Assembly (NCBI RefSeq): GCF_014192715.1
Contig: NZ_JACHYH010000002.1
Span: 62,001 to 126,000 of the forward strand
Direction: 5' to 3'
DNA from: Luteibacter sp. Sphag1AF
GTDB lineage: Bacteria; Pseudomonadota; Gammaproteobacteria; Xanthomonadales; Rhodanobacteraceae
Length of the DNA stretch: 64,000 bases
The notes beneath the pieces were generated by a model, which saw only the letters and a list, made by a program, of their open reading frames with translations, did no database searches and had not been told where the DNA came from. Shown in pieces: positions 16,839-25,675 of this stretch; within the stretch, counting starts at the first letter, position 1, and every line of letters begins with the position of its first letter. The position numbers and the translations under genes were made by a program.

Positions 16839-17441
16839 ATGTCGATGTACAAACCGTTGGCCATCGTTGCGGCAACCTTGGCTCTTGGCGCATGCGCCAC
16901 GGTGCCGCAGCCGTTGCAGGGCCAGTTCAACGACGTATCCACGGCGGGCGCCCAGCAGGGCGGCGCGCCAGGTGCGAAAGTTCGCTGGGGCGGCGAAATC
17001 ATCAAGACGGAGCCGGGTCCTCAGCAGACCTGCTTCTTCGTGCTTTCCGAACCGTTGGACAGCGAAGCGCGTCCGACGGCGCAGAAGAACGAAAGCCAGG
17101 GCCGTTTCGTAGCCTGTCGGGATGGCTTCTATGATCCGGAAGTCTTCACCCGTGGCCGGGAAATCACGGTTACCGGTACGGTGCATGGCGCCGTCTCGCA
17201 GAAGGTGGGCGACTTCGATTATGCCTACCCGCGTGTTGAGGCCGATGTGGTTTACCTGTGGCCCAAGCGCGTACCCATCAATCGTTACCCGCCAGGCTTC
17301 TATGACCCGTTCTGGGGTCCTGGCTTTGGTCCGGGCTGGGGCGGTTACGGTTATGGTCCGTGGGGCGACCCGTTCTGGTACCGCCCGCGTGTGATCGTGG
17401 TGCCGCGCCCGGTGGGTCCGCCGCCGCCGCGTCCGCACTGA
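16839..17441 (+). CDS. Slp-family outer membrane lipoprotein
   Basis: A 200-residue lipoprotein with a signal peptide and lipobox LALGAC (Cys near 20). The middle matches the Slp/YeaY layout: PGAKVRWGGEII, a C-FFVLSEPLD segment, GRFVACRDGFYDPEVFTRGREITVTGTV and a C-terminal VYLWPKR. The last 50 residues are an unusual Gly/Pro/Tyr/Trp-rich tail not found in E. coli Slp. A GGGAG ribosome-binding site and a strong downstream terminator mark a one-gene transcript. Confidence 0.88.
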   Translation: MSMYKPLAIVAATLALGACATVPQPLQGQFNDVSTAGAQQGGAPGAKVRWGGEIIKTEPGPQQTCFFVLSEPLDSEARPTAQKNESQGRFVACRDGFYDPEVFTRGREITVTGTVHGAVSQKVGDFDYAYPRVEADVVYLWPKRVPINRYPPGFYDPFWGPGFGPGWGGYGYGPWGDPFWYRPRVIVVPRPVGPPPPRPH

Positions 17442-17449
17442 CGCATCAA

Positions 17450-17482
17450 GAAAAACGCCGGCTTTAAAGCCGGCGTTTTTTT
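17450..17482. terminator. Bidirectional Rho-independent terminator
   Basis: A perfect stem of ACGCCGGCTTT and AAAGCCGGCGT flanked by an A-run on the left and seven T on the right. It serves the Slp gene and, read the other way, the convergent hinT transcript. Confidence 0.9.
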
Positions 17483-17505
17483 GTGGGCAAACCTGCCACA
17501 GAAGA

Positions 17506-17850
17506 TCAGCCTGGCGGCCAGTGCATCTGGCGGCCGGCAAGAAGATGCACGTGCAGGTGGAAAACAGTCTGACCGCCGTGGTCGTTGCAGTTGATGACCG
17601 TGCGGTAGCCATCCTTTGCCAGACCCTCGTTACGCGCATATGCAGCAGCGGCAAGCAGCAAGGTGCCGAGCAAGGCGGCGTCCGAAGGCTGGGCGTCATC
17701 CAGCGTGGCAATGGCCCGCTTCGGAATGAACAGCACGTGCACCGGCGCCTGTGGATTGATGTCGCGGAACGCCAGCACGTCGTCATCTTCGTAAACGATG
17801 TCGGCCGGAATTTCGCGCCGGATGATCTTGCCGAACAGGGTGTCGCCCAT
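17506..17850 (-). CDS. hinT: HIT-family nucleotide phosphoramidase
   Basis: A 114-residue histidine-triad protein that hydrolyses AMP-lysine and related adenosine phosphoramidates. It begins with TLFGKIIRREIPADIVYEDD and has the catalytic triad HLHVHLLAG near residue 102. Length is normal. It is the last gene of the dnaX-ybaB-recR-hinT run, 27 bases after recR. Confidence 0.93.
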   Translation of the reverse strand: MGDTLFGKIIRREIPADIVYEDDDVLAFRDINPQAPVHVLFIPKRAIATLDDAQPSDAALLGTLLLAAAAYARNEGLAKDGYRTVINCNDHGGQTVFHLHVHLLAGRQMHWPPG

Positions 17851-17877
17851 GGAGAAATCCTTGACGGGAGAAAAAGG

Positions 17878-18480
17878 TCAGCCCAGCGACTGCCGGCTTC
17901 CGAAGGCGTGGGCGAGCGTGCCGCGGTCAACGAATTCAAGTTCGCCGCCCAGCGGAACACCGTGCGCCAGACGCGTGGCCCGGATGCCTGCGGCGCGGGC
18001 CAGCTGGCCGATATAGTGCGCCGTGGCCTCGCCCTCCACGGTGGGGTTCGTGGCGATGATCATTTCTTCGATCTCGCCCTCCCCCAGTCGTTCGGCCAGC
18101 AACGGAAGGCCCAGTTCGTCCGGACCCAGGCCGTCCAGCGGCGACAGGCGGCCCAGCAGCACAAAGTAGTGCCCCCGGAAGCCTGTGGCCTGCTCGATGG
18201 CCGCCAGGTCGGACGCCGACTCCACCACGCACAGCACGTGCCTGTCGCGGCTGGCACTGGAGCACAGCGAACACACCGGCGTTTCACTGAAATTGCGGCA
18301 GCGCCCGCAGTTGCCCACATCGCGCATGGCAGATTCCAGCGCGGACGCCAGACGCAGGCCACCCTCCCGCTCGCGCTCAAGCAGATGGAAGGCCATACGC
18401 TGCGCACTCTTCGCCCCCACGCCCGGAAGGCAGCGGAGCGAGTCGATCAGTTCGCCCAGAAGGCGGGAGCCGGTGGTCAT
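17878..18480 (-). CDS. recR: Recombination mediator RecR
   Basis: Works with RecF and RecO to load RecA at gaps. The 200-residue product has a helix-hairpin-helix ([20 protein letters not shown]), a four-cysteine zinc finger (CGRC...CSLC) near residues 57-72 and a Toprim domain with [12 protein letters not shown]. It follows ybaB by 7 bases, the widely conserved dnaX-ybaB-recR order. Confidence 0.96.
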   Translation of the reverse strand: MTTGSRLLGELIDSLRCLPGVGAKSAQRMAFHLLEREREGGLRLASALESAMRDVGNCGRCRNFSETPVCSLCSSASRDRHVLCVVESASDLAAIEQATGFRGHYFVLLGRLSPLDGLGPDELGLPLLAERLGEGEIEEMIIATNPTVEGEATAHYIGQLARAAGIRATRLAHGVPLGGELEFVDRGTLAHAFGSRQSLG

Positions 18481-18487
18481 CGGTAAC

Positions 18488-18811
18488 TCAGAACGGCATC
18501 TTGAAGCCGGGCGGCAGATTCAGGCCAGCGGTGACACCGCCCAGCCGCGTCTTGCTCACTTCGGCAATCTTGTTGACGGCATCGTTGACGGCGGCCGCCA
18601 CGAGGTCTTCTGCCATTTCCGGATCTTCGGCAAACGTGGCGCGGTCAATGCTGACCTTGCGCACTTCATGGCCGCCCGTCATGGTCACGGTGACGGTGCC
18701 GCCACCTGCCGTGCCCGTGACTTCGAGCTTGGCGAGTTCATCCTGCGCACGCTTCATTTCGTCCTGCATGCGCTGGGCCTGCTGCATCAGCTGACCGATT
18801 TGTCCTTTCAT
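18488..18811 (-). CDS. ybaB: YbaB/EbfC nucleoid-associated protein
   Basis: A 107-residue dimeric DNA-binding protein. It shows the family start [19 protein letters not shown], a helical N-terminus, the [19 protein letters not shown] strand region and C-terminal [12 protein letters not shown]. Its ATG overlaps the dnaX stop as ATGA. Confidence 0.95.
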   Translation of the reverse strand: MKGQIGQLMQQAQRMQDEMKRAQDELAKLEVTGTAGGGTVTVTMTGGHEVRKVSIDRATFAEDPEMAEDLVAAAVNDAVNKIAEVSKTRLGGVTAGLNLPPGFKMPF

Positions 18812-20469
18812 GTTCTGGGCTCCACGGGTTTAACGGATTGCGGAATGACGCGCGCATCAAATTCGCGCTTCAGGGTTTGTATGAGCGGGTCGCTGTCGAT
18901 GGAGGCCTCGGCGGCCGCCTGTGCATCATCGCGCTTCTGCGCAATGCGCTGCGCGGGTGTTTCGTGGGACGCCGCATCGGCCGCGGCCACGAAACGAAGG
19001 CGCACGCGACGGCCCAGCGCCTGGGTCAGCTTCTCTTCCATCTGACTGGTAAGCGGCTCAACCGCCAGATGCAGATGCGACGGCTTGAGCGCCAGCGTCA
19101 TGCCTTCGCCGTCCACATCGCGCAGCGACGCATTCTGCGCCAGCTGCCCGATGGGGCCGCGCAGTCCGGCACGCTCCACCAGCTCGGCCCAGTCAGGCAT
19201 GCCATTGGCATGCATGGTGATGGGTGCGGATGGACGCGGGGCGGGCGCGGGTGCAGGCGCTTCCACTGGCGCAGCGGCACGCGCAGGAGCTGCCTGCGGC
19301 ATCGCCGGAGCGCTGCGGGGTGCGGGTGCTGCCGGGGTGGGCGACGGCGCGCGGGCCACCGGAGCCGATGCCGCTACGGGCGTGCCGCCTTCAGCAGGCC
19401 GGAAGGCCAGCATGCGCAACAGCGCCATTTCAAAACCGATGCGGGCATCGGGTGCCTGCGGCAGTTCCCGGCGACCGCTGGTTGCGATCTGGTAGTAAAG
19501 CTGCACGTCTTCGGGCGCGATGCGGCCGGCCAGTTCGGCCAGACCCGCGTCGCTTTCTTCGCCGCGATAACCCGGCACCAGTTGCATCAGCTGTACACGA
19601 TGCAACACGGTGGCCAGGTCGTCCAGCACGCCGCCAAAGTCAGGCGAAAACGACGCGATGCGATCGCACTCGCCCATCAAGGCATTGCCGTCGCCGCTGG
19701 CCAGGGCATCGAGCAGGCCGAGCACCTGGCCACGCTCCACACTGCCCAGCATGGCGCGCACGTCGGAAGCGCGCAGCGAACCGCCGCCATAGGCGATGGC
19801 CTGATCCAGCAGCGACAGAGCATCGCGCAGCGAGCCATCGGCGGCGTGCGAGAGTTCGCCAATGGCCTCGCCTTCGTACTCGATGCCTTCCGCCGCAAGA
19901 ATGTGGCGCATCTGCCCGGAAATCTGTTCCGGCAGCAGTCGCTTCAAATTGAATTTCAGGCAGCGCGACAGCACGGTGACCGGCAATTTCTGCGGATCGG
20001 TGGTGGCAAGCAGGAATTTGACGTGCGGGGGCGGCTCTTCCAGCGTTTTCAGCAGCGCGTTGAACGCCGGCTTGGAGAGCATGTGCACCTCATCGACGAG
20101 GTAGACCTTGAACCTTCCGCGCGACGGCGCGTACTGGGCGTTCTCGATCACCTCGCGAACGTCGTCGACGCCCGTGTTGCTGGCCGCGTCGATTTCCAGC
20201 AGATCGACGAAACGGCCCGCATCCACCGCCGTGCAGACCGCGCACTCGCCGCACGGATCAGCCGATTCGCCGCGCTCGCAATTGAGCGATTTGGCGAAAA
20301 TACGCGCGATGGTGGTCTTGCCGACGCCGCGCGTGCCCGTGAACAGGTACGCGTGATGCATGCGGCCGGAGTCCAGCGCATTGGTCAGCGCGCGGACAAC
20401 GTGTTCCTGACCCACCAGTTCAGCGAACTTGCGGGGGCGCCACTTGCGTGCGAGGACCTGATAGGACAT
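18808..20469 (-). CDS. dnaX: DNA polymerase III tau/gamma subunit
   Basis: Clamp-loader ATPase that also couples the polymerase cores. The start ATG at 20469 gives MSYQVLARKWRP, the invariant family N-terminus; the frame is open 44 codons upstream but into the SRP RNA leader. The 553-residue product has Walker A GTRGVGKTTIARI, a zinc module (CERG..DPCGECAVC), the YLVDEVHMLS Walker B and NALLKTLEEPP, then an Ala/Pro-rich linker (about 375-440) before the tau-specific C-terminus. I see no clear A-run slippage site for a gamma product. ybaB overlaps its stop. Confidence 0.96.
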   Translation of the reverse strand: MSYQVLARKWRPRKFAELVGQEHVVRALTNALDSGRMHHAYLFTGTRGVGKTTIARIFAKSLNCERGESADPCGECAVCTAVDAGRFVDLLEIDAASNTGVDDVREVIENAQYAPSRGRFKVYLVDEVHMLSKPAFNALLKTLEEPPPHVKFLLATTDPQKLPVTVLSRCLKFNLKRLLPEQISGQMRHILAAEGIEYEGEAIGELSHAADGSLRDALSLLDQAIAYGGGSLRASDVRAMLGSVERGQVLGLLDALASGDGNALMGECDRIASFSPDFGGVLDDLATVLHRVQLMQLVPGYRGEESDAGLAELAGRIAPEDVQLYYQIATSGRRELPQAPDARIGFEMALLRMLAFRPAEGGTPVAASAPVARAPSPTPAAPAPRSAPAMPQAAPARAAAPVEAPAPAPAPRPSAPITMHANGMPDWAELVERAGLRGPIGQLAQNASLRDVDGEGMTLALKPSHLHLAVEPLTSQMEEKLTQALGRRVRLRFVAAADAASHETPAQRIAQKRDDAQAAAEASIDSDPLIQTLKREFDARVIPQSVKPVEPRT

Positions 20470-20573
20470 GCGAGGATACCTTGGGGCGACGGGGGATTGT
20501 GCCAAGGTGCGCCGGGTCGCGGTAGCTTGTTTCGCCGCATGAAGCGTGCTGGACAATGGCGGGCCGGAAAAGC

Positions 20574-20683
20574 GGCGGCCCTGCCAGCCACACCCCGGCA
20601 CCCGAGTCGTCTACTACCGTTGCTTCCTTCCGGACCTGGCGGGATTTGCAGACTATCGTCGCGGGGGGACCGACAGGGCCACC
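20574..20683 (-). ncRNA. ffs: 4.5S signal recognition particle RNA
   Basis: The minus strand contains the invariant SRP RNA tip with AGGTCCGGAAGGAAGCA at its centre. The ends GGTGGCCCTG and CAGGGCCGCC pair over 10 bases, which sets the limits of an approximately 110-base hairpin. It binds Ffh to target membrane proteins. It lies just upstream of dnaX and just downstream of tRNA-Ser, and may be cotranscribed with both. Confidence 0.93.
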
Positions 20684-20704
20684 ATAAGACAATTCATTGG
20701 AAGC

Positions 20705-20794
20705 TGGCGGAGAGAGAGGGATTCGAACCCTCGATACGTTTTACCGTATACACACTTTCCAGGCGTGCTCCTTCAACCACTCGGACACCTCTCC
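20705..20794 (-). tRNA. tRNA-Ser, anticodon GGA
   Basis: A 90-base class II tRNA with acceptor GGAGAGG pairing with the 3' end, a long variable arm, the anticodon loop CTGGAAA and an encoded CCA. Reads UCC and UCU. Confidence 0.96.
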
Positions 20795-20846
20795 ACAACT
20801 TCACTTCTTCCCTGCGGGACCATCCGAGTCCGGCAAAGAAGCGGAA

Positions 20847-20874
20847 GGATAACGTCAGCGGCGCATTCAGACAA
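20847..20874 (-). promoter_or_regulatory. Probable promoter for tRNA-Ser and ffs
   Basis: Minus-strand -35 TTGTCT and -10 TTATCC lie 16 bases apart, about 50 bases before the tRNA. Both boxes are near consensus; the assignment is by position only. Confidence 0.4.
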
Positions 20875-20884
20875 GCGTCTTCAC

Positions 20885-21643
20885 TTACCCGGCGCCATCC
20901 CGCGTGGGGGAGGGAGGCGGCAATGCCACGCGCTCGCCCGTCCGGGCCACACGATAGCCGCGCGCCTCAAGCGCCAGGCCGTCGGCGTGGCTGCCGTAGT
21001 GGTAAAGCACCATGCGCTGCCGGAATGCCGCGCCGTATTCGCGATCCACGTCGTCCACGCCGGTGTGAGATGGATTGCCCACCAGGCCGCAGTCGTGCGC
21101 GATCACTTCCCCGCCAGCCCCGAAAAGCGCCAGCGCTTCGGGGACCGGACGCGTATCGCCGGTAAATACGAAGCTTCCGCCGAGCGCGAGGCCGTAAGAA
21201 GTGCCCTGCACGTGGTGGCGCGTGGGGAATACGTCGAACCAGACGCCGTCGTGCCAGAAGCCGCGCGAACAGGGGATGAGATGGAAAGCTTCCCAGTAAT
21301 TCACCCCGCCTTCGGCAAGCACCCCCGGATAGTCCGCCACCCTGCCCTGCAACCACGGCAGCAATGCCGCGTGCAGGTACAGCCGCGTCTTGCCCCGCAG
21401 GGCTTCGTCAAACCAAAGGCGGAAGAACAGCCGCTCCATTCCCGCGACGTGATCCATGTGAATGTGCGTGATGTACAGCGCGCGCGGCGGCTCGCCGTAC
21501 GCCGCCTGATAGCGGTCCAGCGTGTCCGGGCCACAGTCGATCAGCAGGCTGGGACGCCCGTCCCGCTCGATCACGGCGGCGGACGACCCCAGTTCCACGG
21601 CATGGGCCGCGCCGGTACCAAGGAAATGCAGATGCCAGTTCAT
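20885..21643 (-). CDS. Metallo-beta-lactamase-fold hydrolase, RNase Z-like
   Basis: A 252-residue hydrolase. Metal ligands are visible in THIHMDHVAG near residue 62, in FPTRHHVQG, in FTGDTRP and in the late HYGSH. The layout resembles the RNase Z/phosphonate PhnP group; the real substrate is unknown. Its ATG overlaps the stop of the Kdo kinase gene (ATGA), so the two are co-translated, which hints at a link to envelope lipid metabolism rather than tRNA processing. Confidence 0.82.
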   Translation of the reverse strand: MNWHLHFLGTGAAHAVELGSSAAVIERDGRPSLLIDCGPDTLDRYQAAYGEPPRALYITHIHMDHVAGMERLFFRLWFDEALRGKTRLYLHAALLPWLQGRVADYPGVLAEGGVNYWEAFHLIPCSRGFWHDGVWFDVFPTRHHVQGTSYGLALGGSFVFTGDTRPVPEALALFGAGGEVIAHDCGLVGNPSHTGVDDVDREYGAAFRQRMVLYHYGSHADGLALEARGYRVARTGERVALPPPSPTRDGAG

Positions 21644-22362
21644 GCGGCGAACGCCCGTTCGTAGTGATCAATCAGCGCCGGCCACTGGGTGGCTTCAAAG
21701 GCGGGCTGCCGGCCGGCGCCCACCTTGATGAGCGAGCGCTTCAGACGCTGCAGGTTACCCCGCCGCCAGCCCTGCGCAGGCGTGCGCAGCTGGCCGCGAT
21801 CAAAGTCGATCAGATGCAGGCCCTGCTGATTCAGCAACACATTGTGGGCATTCAGATCGGCGTGCCAGACGCCTTCACGGTGAAAACGCGCCACCAGCTC
21901 ACCCACTCGCCCGGCCAGAGCCACGTCAAACTCGCCGCAAGCGACCTGATCGGCCAGCGTGGAGGCTCCCGGAATGGCCAATGTGATGAGGTCGGCGGTA
22001 TAGCGCATGCCATGGCGCACATAGCGCGACGCAAGCGGTGGGGAGACCGGCAAGCCGCGACGCATCAGCTCGGCCAGCAAACGGAATTCACGCACGCTTC
22101 GGGTGCGATCACGCCCCGTCCACAGATATCTGTCGCCAAATAGTTTCGCAACCATGCCGCCACGACGATAATGGCGCAGGGCCGCCACGCCGGCAGGGGT
22201 GTCGATAAACGATACGCCGCCACGGCCACCAGACTGCACGCGCAGGCCACCGCGGGCTCGCCAGTAGTCGGCAAGGAACCAATGGGCATCGACTTGTGGG
22301 ACCCGGGCGCCGTCGAACAGAATCGTTCCGCTGGCGTCCTCTTCAATTCGTTCGTTCGTCAT
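21640..22362 (-). CDS. kdkA: 3-deoxy-D-manno-octulosonate (Kdo) kinase
   Basis: Phosphorylates the single Kdo residue of lipid A-Kdo, as in Haemophilus and Xanthomonas-type lipopolysaccharide. The 240-residue kinase-like protein has GGRGGVSF as a glycine loop, the VHxxLxxxNVLL-type catalytic loop HADLNAHNVLL and the metal-binding LIDFDRG. It diverges from a heptosyltransferase-like gene, which supports a role in the inner core. Confidence 0.88.
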   Translation of the reverse strand: MTNERIEEDASGTILFDGARVPQVDAHWFLADYWRARGGLRVQSGGRGGVSFIDTPAGVAALRHYRRGGMVAKLFGDRYLWTGRDRTRSVREFRLLAELMRRGLPVSPPLASRYVRHGMRYTADLITLAIPGASTLADQVACGEFDVALAGRVGELVARFHREGVWHADLNAHNVLLNQQGLHLIDFDRGQLRTPAQGWRRGNLQRLKRSLIKVGAGRQPAFEATQWPALIDHYERAFAA

Positions 22363-22408
22363 CGCTTCGGTCGCCCTTCGCGGCCTTCCACCGGGTATTC
22401 ATAAGATC

Positions 22409-23488
22409 GTGAGCAGTCTACCAAGCCGTCCGCTACCTTCGGGCGAATCCAGCATCTGCATTCTGCGCACATCGGCTATTGGCGACGTGACGCACGTTGT
22501 GCCGCTGATCCGCACACTGAAGGAAAAGGCGCCCCGGGTGGCCGTCACGTGGATCGTCGGCAAGCTGGAGCGCAAGCTGGTGGGCGACGTGGCGGGCGTG
22601 GACTTTGTGACGTTCGACAAGTCGCGCGGCCGTGAAGGCATGACCGAGGTGCGCCGCGCACTGGCCGGCCGCCGCTTTGATGCGCTGCTGCACATGCAGG
22701 TGGCGCTGCGCTCCAATCTGCTGAGCCTTGCGGTGAAGGCAGATCGGCGCATCGGCTATGATCGCGCCCGCTCAAAGGACCTGCACGGCCTGTTTGTCAG
22801 CGAACGCATCCCGGCGCGCAGCGGCGAACACGTGCTGGACGCCATGGGCAGCTTTCTGGAACCACTGGGCATTCGCCAGACCGAAGTGACCTGGGATATT
22901 CCCGTACCGGATGACGCTCACGCATGGGCCGCCGAGCAGTTGCCAGGCAACGCGCCGACGTTGCTGGTCAGCCCCACGTCGAGCCACGCCCTGCGCAACT
23001 GGCGACCGGAACGCTATGCGGCGGTGATCGACCACGCCATGGCACGCGGTCTGCGGGTGGCGCTTGTGGGAGGGCCGTCAACCGGCGAACGCGAGATGGC
23101 CGATGCCGTGCTGGCCGCCACGAAAACCGCGCCGATGGATCTGACGGGCAAGGACACATTGAAGCGGTTCATGGGCCTGCTGGGCCGCACCGCCATGATC
23201 CTGACCCCCGACTCCGGGCCGATGCACATGGCCAACACGCTGGGCGTCAAAGTGCTGGGGCTTCACGCGCCGAGCAATCCGCATCGCTCCGGCCCGTATT
23301 CCGACCGGCGCTGGTGCGTGGACAAATACGATGAGGCGTCACGCCGCTTTCTGCACAAGCCCGCTGCGGACATTCCGTGGGGCACGAAGATCGAGAAGCC
23401 CGGCGTGATGGACCTGATTGGCGTGGACGAGGTGGTCGACCGGCTGGAAGCCTGCGCCGCCCACCTCAGGTTGCCGCTGGGCGCTTAA
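22409..23488 (+). CDS. Glycosyltransferase family 9 (heptosyltransferase-like)
   Basis: A 359-residue GT9 enzyme that probably adds a heptose or related sugar to the lipopolysaccharide inner core. It shows ILRTSAIGDVTHVVPLI at the N-terminus, a second domain with SPTSSHALRNWRPERYAAV, and LTPDSGPMHMANTLG followed by GLHAPSNPHRSGPY. The start is a GTG at 22409. It diverges from kdkA and its stop overlaps the convergent DUF6165 gene by 4 bases. WaaC, WaaF or WaaQ specificity cannot be told from sequence alone. Confidence 0.88.
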   Translation: MSSLPSRPLPSGESSICILRTSAIGDVTHVVPLIRTLKEKAPRVAVTWIVGKLERKLVGDVAGVDFVTFDKSRGREGMTEVRRALAGRRFDALLHMQVALRSNLLSLAVKADRRIGYDRARSKDLHGLFVSERIPARSGEHVLDAMGSFLEPLGIRQTEVTWDIPVPDDAHAWAAEQLPGNAPTLLVSPTSSHALRNWRPERYAAVIDHAMARGLRVALVGGPSTGEREMADAVLAATKTAPMDLTGKDTLKRFMGLLGRTAMILTPDSGPMHMANTLGVKVLGLHAPSNPHRSGPYSDRRWCVDKYDEASRRFLHKPAADIPWGTKIEKPGVMDLIGVDEVVDRLEACAAHLRLPLGA

Positions 23489-23901
23489 ACGCTGGGAGCG
23501 GCGCCTTCGGAGGAGTAATCCTGATAGGACTTCTCTTCCACCAGTTGCGAACCCAGAGTGACGTTGATGTCCTTCTTGGCCGCAGCGCGCTCGTCGTTGC
23601 GGAAGTACACGGCACGGGCCAGTTCAATGAACTCCTTGTCGAATGCCTGCGCGCGCTCTTTGACGCGGATGCGGTCTTCGATATCCCACAGCTGCTGGTT
23701 CACTTCGCGCAGACGGGTCCACTGGGCCGTGATGTCGGTCTCAGACGCGCTATTGTTGGCCCAGGTGGCCTTCAGCAGGTCAAGCTCGTTGAGGACGTTG
23801 GCAAGCTTGGTCTCGTCCTTGATCTGCTGGGACTTGATCTCAAGAATGGTGATCTTGTCGATGAGTTCCCCGTACGACACGGGAACCTGAATAAGGCTCA
23901 T
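23485..23901 (-). CDS. DUF6165 family protein
   Basis: A 138-residue cytosolic, mostly helical, highly charged protein starting MSLIQVPVSYGELIDKITILEIK. I match it to DUF6165, a family without an established function that is often found near lipopolysaccharide glycosyltransferases. The SYGELIDKITIL start and NQQLWDIEDRIR centre are the recognisable parts. It is transcribed toward the GT9 gene with a 4-base 3' overlap. Confidence 0.8.
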   Translation of the reverse strand: MSLIQVPVSYGELIDKITILEIKSQQIKDETKLANVLNELDLLKATWANNSASETDITAQWTRLREVNQQLWDIEDRIRVKERAQAFDKEFIELARAVYFRNDERAAAKKDINVTLGSQLVEEKSYQDYSSEGAAPSV

Positions 23902-24008
23902 GGCATATCTCTCCGATGCGTTAGCCGCGCGAGGTTAACAGGTCTTTACATCCGCGCAACGCGCTTCCGGGGAGGCTGTTCACTCAAGGATTAGCTGGGG
24001 AGCGATAC

Positions 24009-25121
24009 GTGTCCGACCCATCCATACTCATTGCAGGAGCAGGCCCCACCGGTCTGGCCGCCGCCCTTTTCCTGAAGCGGCTTGGCATCACGGCACGCAT
24101 TGTCGACCGCTCACCTGAGCCTGCTGCGCACTCCCGCGCGTTGGTGGTCAACCCGCGCTCGCTCGACATGCTTAAAGCCTCCGGCGTCACCGATCGCATG
24201 CTGGCCGAGGGGCGCCCGGTCTCCGGGCTGACCTTCTACGACAACTGGAAACGCATCGCTGCGTTCGACACCAGCGCCATCCATCCGCGCTACCAGCTCA
24301 CCGTGCTGTCGCAGGAGCGCAGCGAAGCATTGCTGACCGACGTGCTGGGCATTCTGGGTGTGCACCCGGAGCGGGGTGTCTCGGTGTCGGTAAAGGGACA
24401 GGCCGATACCGTGCGCGTCACACTTGAACACGGCAACGGGACGCGGGAAGAGGCCACCTTTGACGGACTGTTTGGCGCAGATGGTGCGCACAGCACCACG
24501 CGCGAAAATCTGGCCATCCCCTTCCCCGGCACGTCGTTCCCCGAGATATGGCCGCTGTTCGACATCGAGCTGGAAACATCACTGGCGCCGGATCGGGCGC
24601 ATGTGGCCTTCTTTCCGAAGGGCCTGATGTTCATGATCGCGCTGGACAAACATGTGTGGCGAATCGTGTCCAACCTGAGCGACCCGCTGGACCATCTGCC
24701 GCCCGGCGCACACCCGGGCAAGACCATCTGGTCATCGTCGTTCCACATAGCCCATCGGGTAGCTTCGGTCTGCTCGCTGGGTCGCGTGGCACTGGGCGGC
24801 GACGCCGCGCATATTCATTCGCCGCTGGGTGCGCGCGGCATGAATCTGGGTATTGAGGACGCTTACGCTTTCGCGCTGCGCATGGCCGACTCGTCCCGCG
24901 ACGTGCCGGCGCGTTTCGCGCGGTATGGCGCCGAGCGCCATCCGGTCCACGTGAATGTGGTGCGGCGGGTGCAGATGCTGACGACCATGGCCCGCGGGGA
25001 CTCCCGGGCTACCCGGCTGCTGCGGCGCTATGGCATTGCGCTGATCGGCGAACTGGCGCCTATCCGGCACCTGATGATCGGCACGGCCGCCGGCCTGGAT
25101 CATCCCAAACCCGCACCCTGA
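24009..25121 (+). CDS. FAD-dependent aromatic-type monooxygenase
   Basis: A 370-residue flavoprotein of the PheA/TfdB (PHBH-like) group. The FAD motif GAGPTGLAAALFLKRLG is at residues 10-26 and the second, GGDAAHIHSPLGARGMNLGIEDA, near 265. NADPH and substrate parts are short compared with the 500-600-residue phenol hydroxylases, so this is the compact form. Start GTG follows GGGGAGCG. No pathway genes lie beside it, so the substrate is unknown. Confidence 0.87.
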   Translation: MSDPSILIAGAGPTGLAAALFLKRLGITARIVDRSPEPAAHSRALVVNPRSLDMLKASGVTDRMLAEGRPVSGLTFYDNWKRIAAFDTSAIHPRYQLTVLSQERSEALLTDVLGILGVHPERGVSVSVKGQADTVRVTLEHGNGTREEATFDGLFGADGAHSTTRENLAIPFPGTSFPEIWPLFDIELETSLAPDRAHVAFFPKGLMFMIALDKHVWRIVSNLSDPLDHLPPGAHPGKTIWSSSFHIAHRVASVCSLGRVALGGDAAHIHSPLGARGMNLGIEDAYAFALRMADSSRDVPARFARYGAERHPVHVNVVRRVQMLTTMARGDSRATRLLRRYGIALIGELAPIRHLMIGTAAGLDHPKPAP

Positions 25122-25231
25122 AACGCCAAAAAGCCGTGAGGAAGCGCGCCGGCCTGCAAAAACCGCCCTGAGGAGCCACTCCCGGGACGCACTTCGCGTG
25201 CAGGCGCGCTGCCGCACGACTCTTCCCAAAG

Positions 25232-25264
25232 GACGAGGGCCGGGCAAAGCGCCCGGCCCTCGTC
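25232..25264. terminator. Strong hairpin between convergent genes
   Basis: A perfect 14-base-pair stem (GACGAGGGCCGGGC with its complement) and a 5-base loop separate the monooxygenase and CsbD-like genes, which converge. No clear U-tract follows in either direction; an intrinsic terminator is inferred from the stem strength and position. Confidence 0.55.
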
Positions 25265-25278
25265 GGGTCCGACGAACC

Positions 25279-25536
25279 TCAATCCCGGTCGCGACGGCAC
25301 CAGGCAAGCAGGACGGCACCGGCCACGGCACCGATGGCCACTGCGGTAGCCGGCTTGCGACGGGCAAAATCGCGGACGCAGTCCAGCGCCTCGCCGTACA
25401 TGCCAAGCGCCTTGCCGCCGGCCTCCCGGACGGCTCCTTCGGCCTTCAGGCCCTCGTCACCCGTCAGGGCGCCAGCAGCCTGCTGGACCTTGCCAGCCAC
25501 ATTTTCATACGCACCACGGAAGCGTTCTTCAGACAT
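25279..25536 (-). CDS. CsbD-like stress protein with C-terminal membrane anchor
   Basis: An 85-residue protein. Residues 1-45 resemble CsbD (RFRGAYENVAGKVQQAAG, then LKAEGAVREAGGKA), an abundant stress-induced family. Unlike plain CsbD, it ends with a helix PATAVAIGAVAGAVLLAW followed by RRDRD, an arrangement seen in the DUF883/ElaB-YqjD ribosome-associated membrane proteins. Function is unknown. Confidence 0.8.
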   Translation of the reverse strand: MSEERFRGAYENVAGKVQQAAGALTGDEGLKAEGAVREAGGKALGMYGEALDCVRDFARRKPATAVAIGAVAGAVLLAWCRRDRD

Positions 25537-25675
25537 GTACTGCTCTCCCTAGGAAATGGCAGGGGTGAAGCTTAGGAACGGGGTTGTGAGGAAAGCGCAG
25601 GCAAGATGTTGGATTCGCGCTCACAGTTGCCTCCGGAACGCTGTACGAGCGGGGTCCATATGTACATAATCCCGC

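Noticed and set aside
18838..21165. 775-residue frame on the plus strand
   Set aside because: Antisense to dnaX, the SRP RNA and tRNA-Ser; it is a shadow of GC-rich codon bias and passes through RNA genes.
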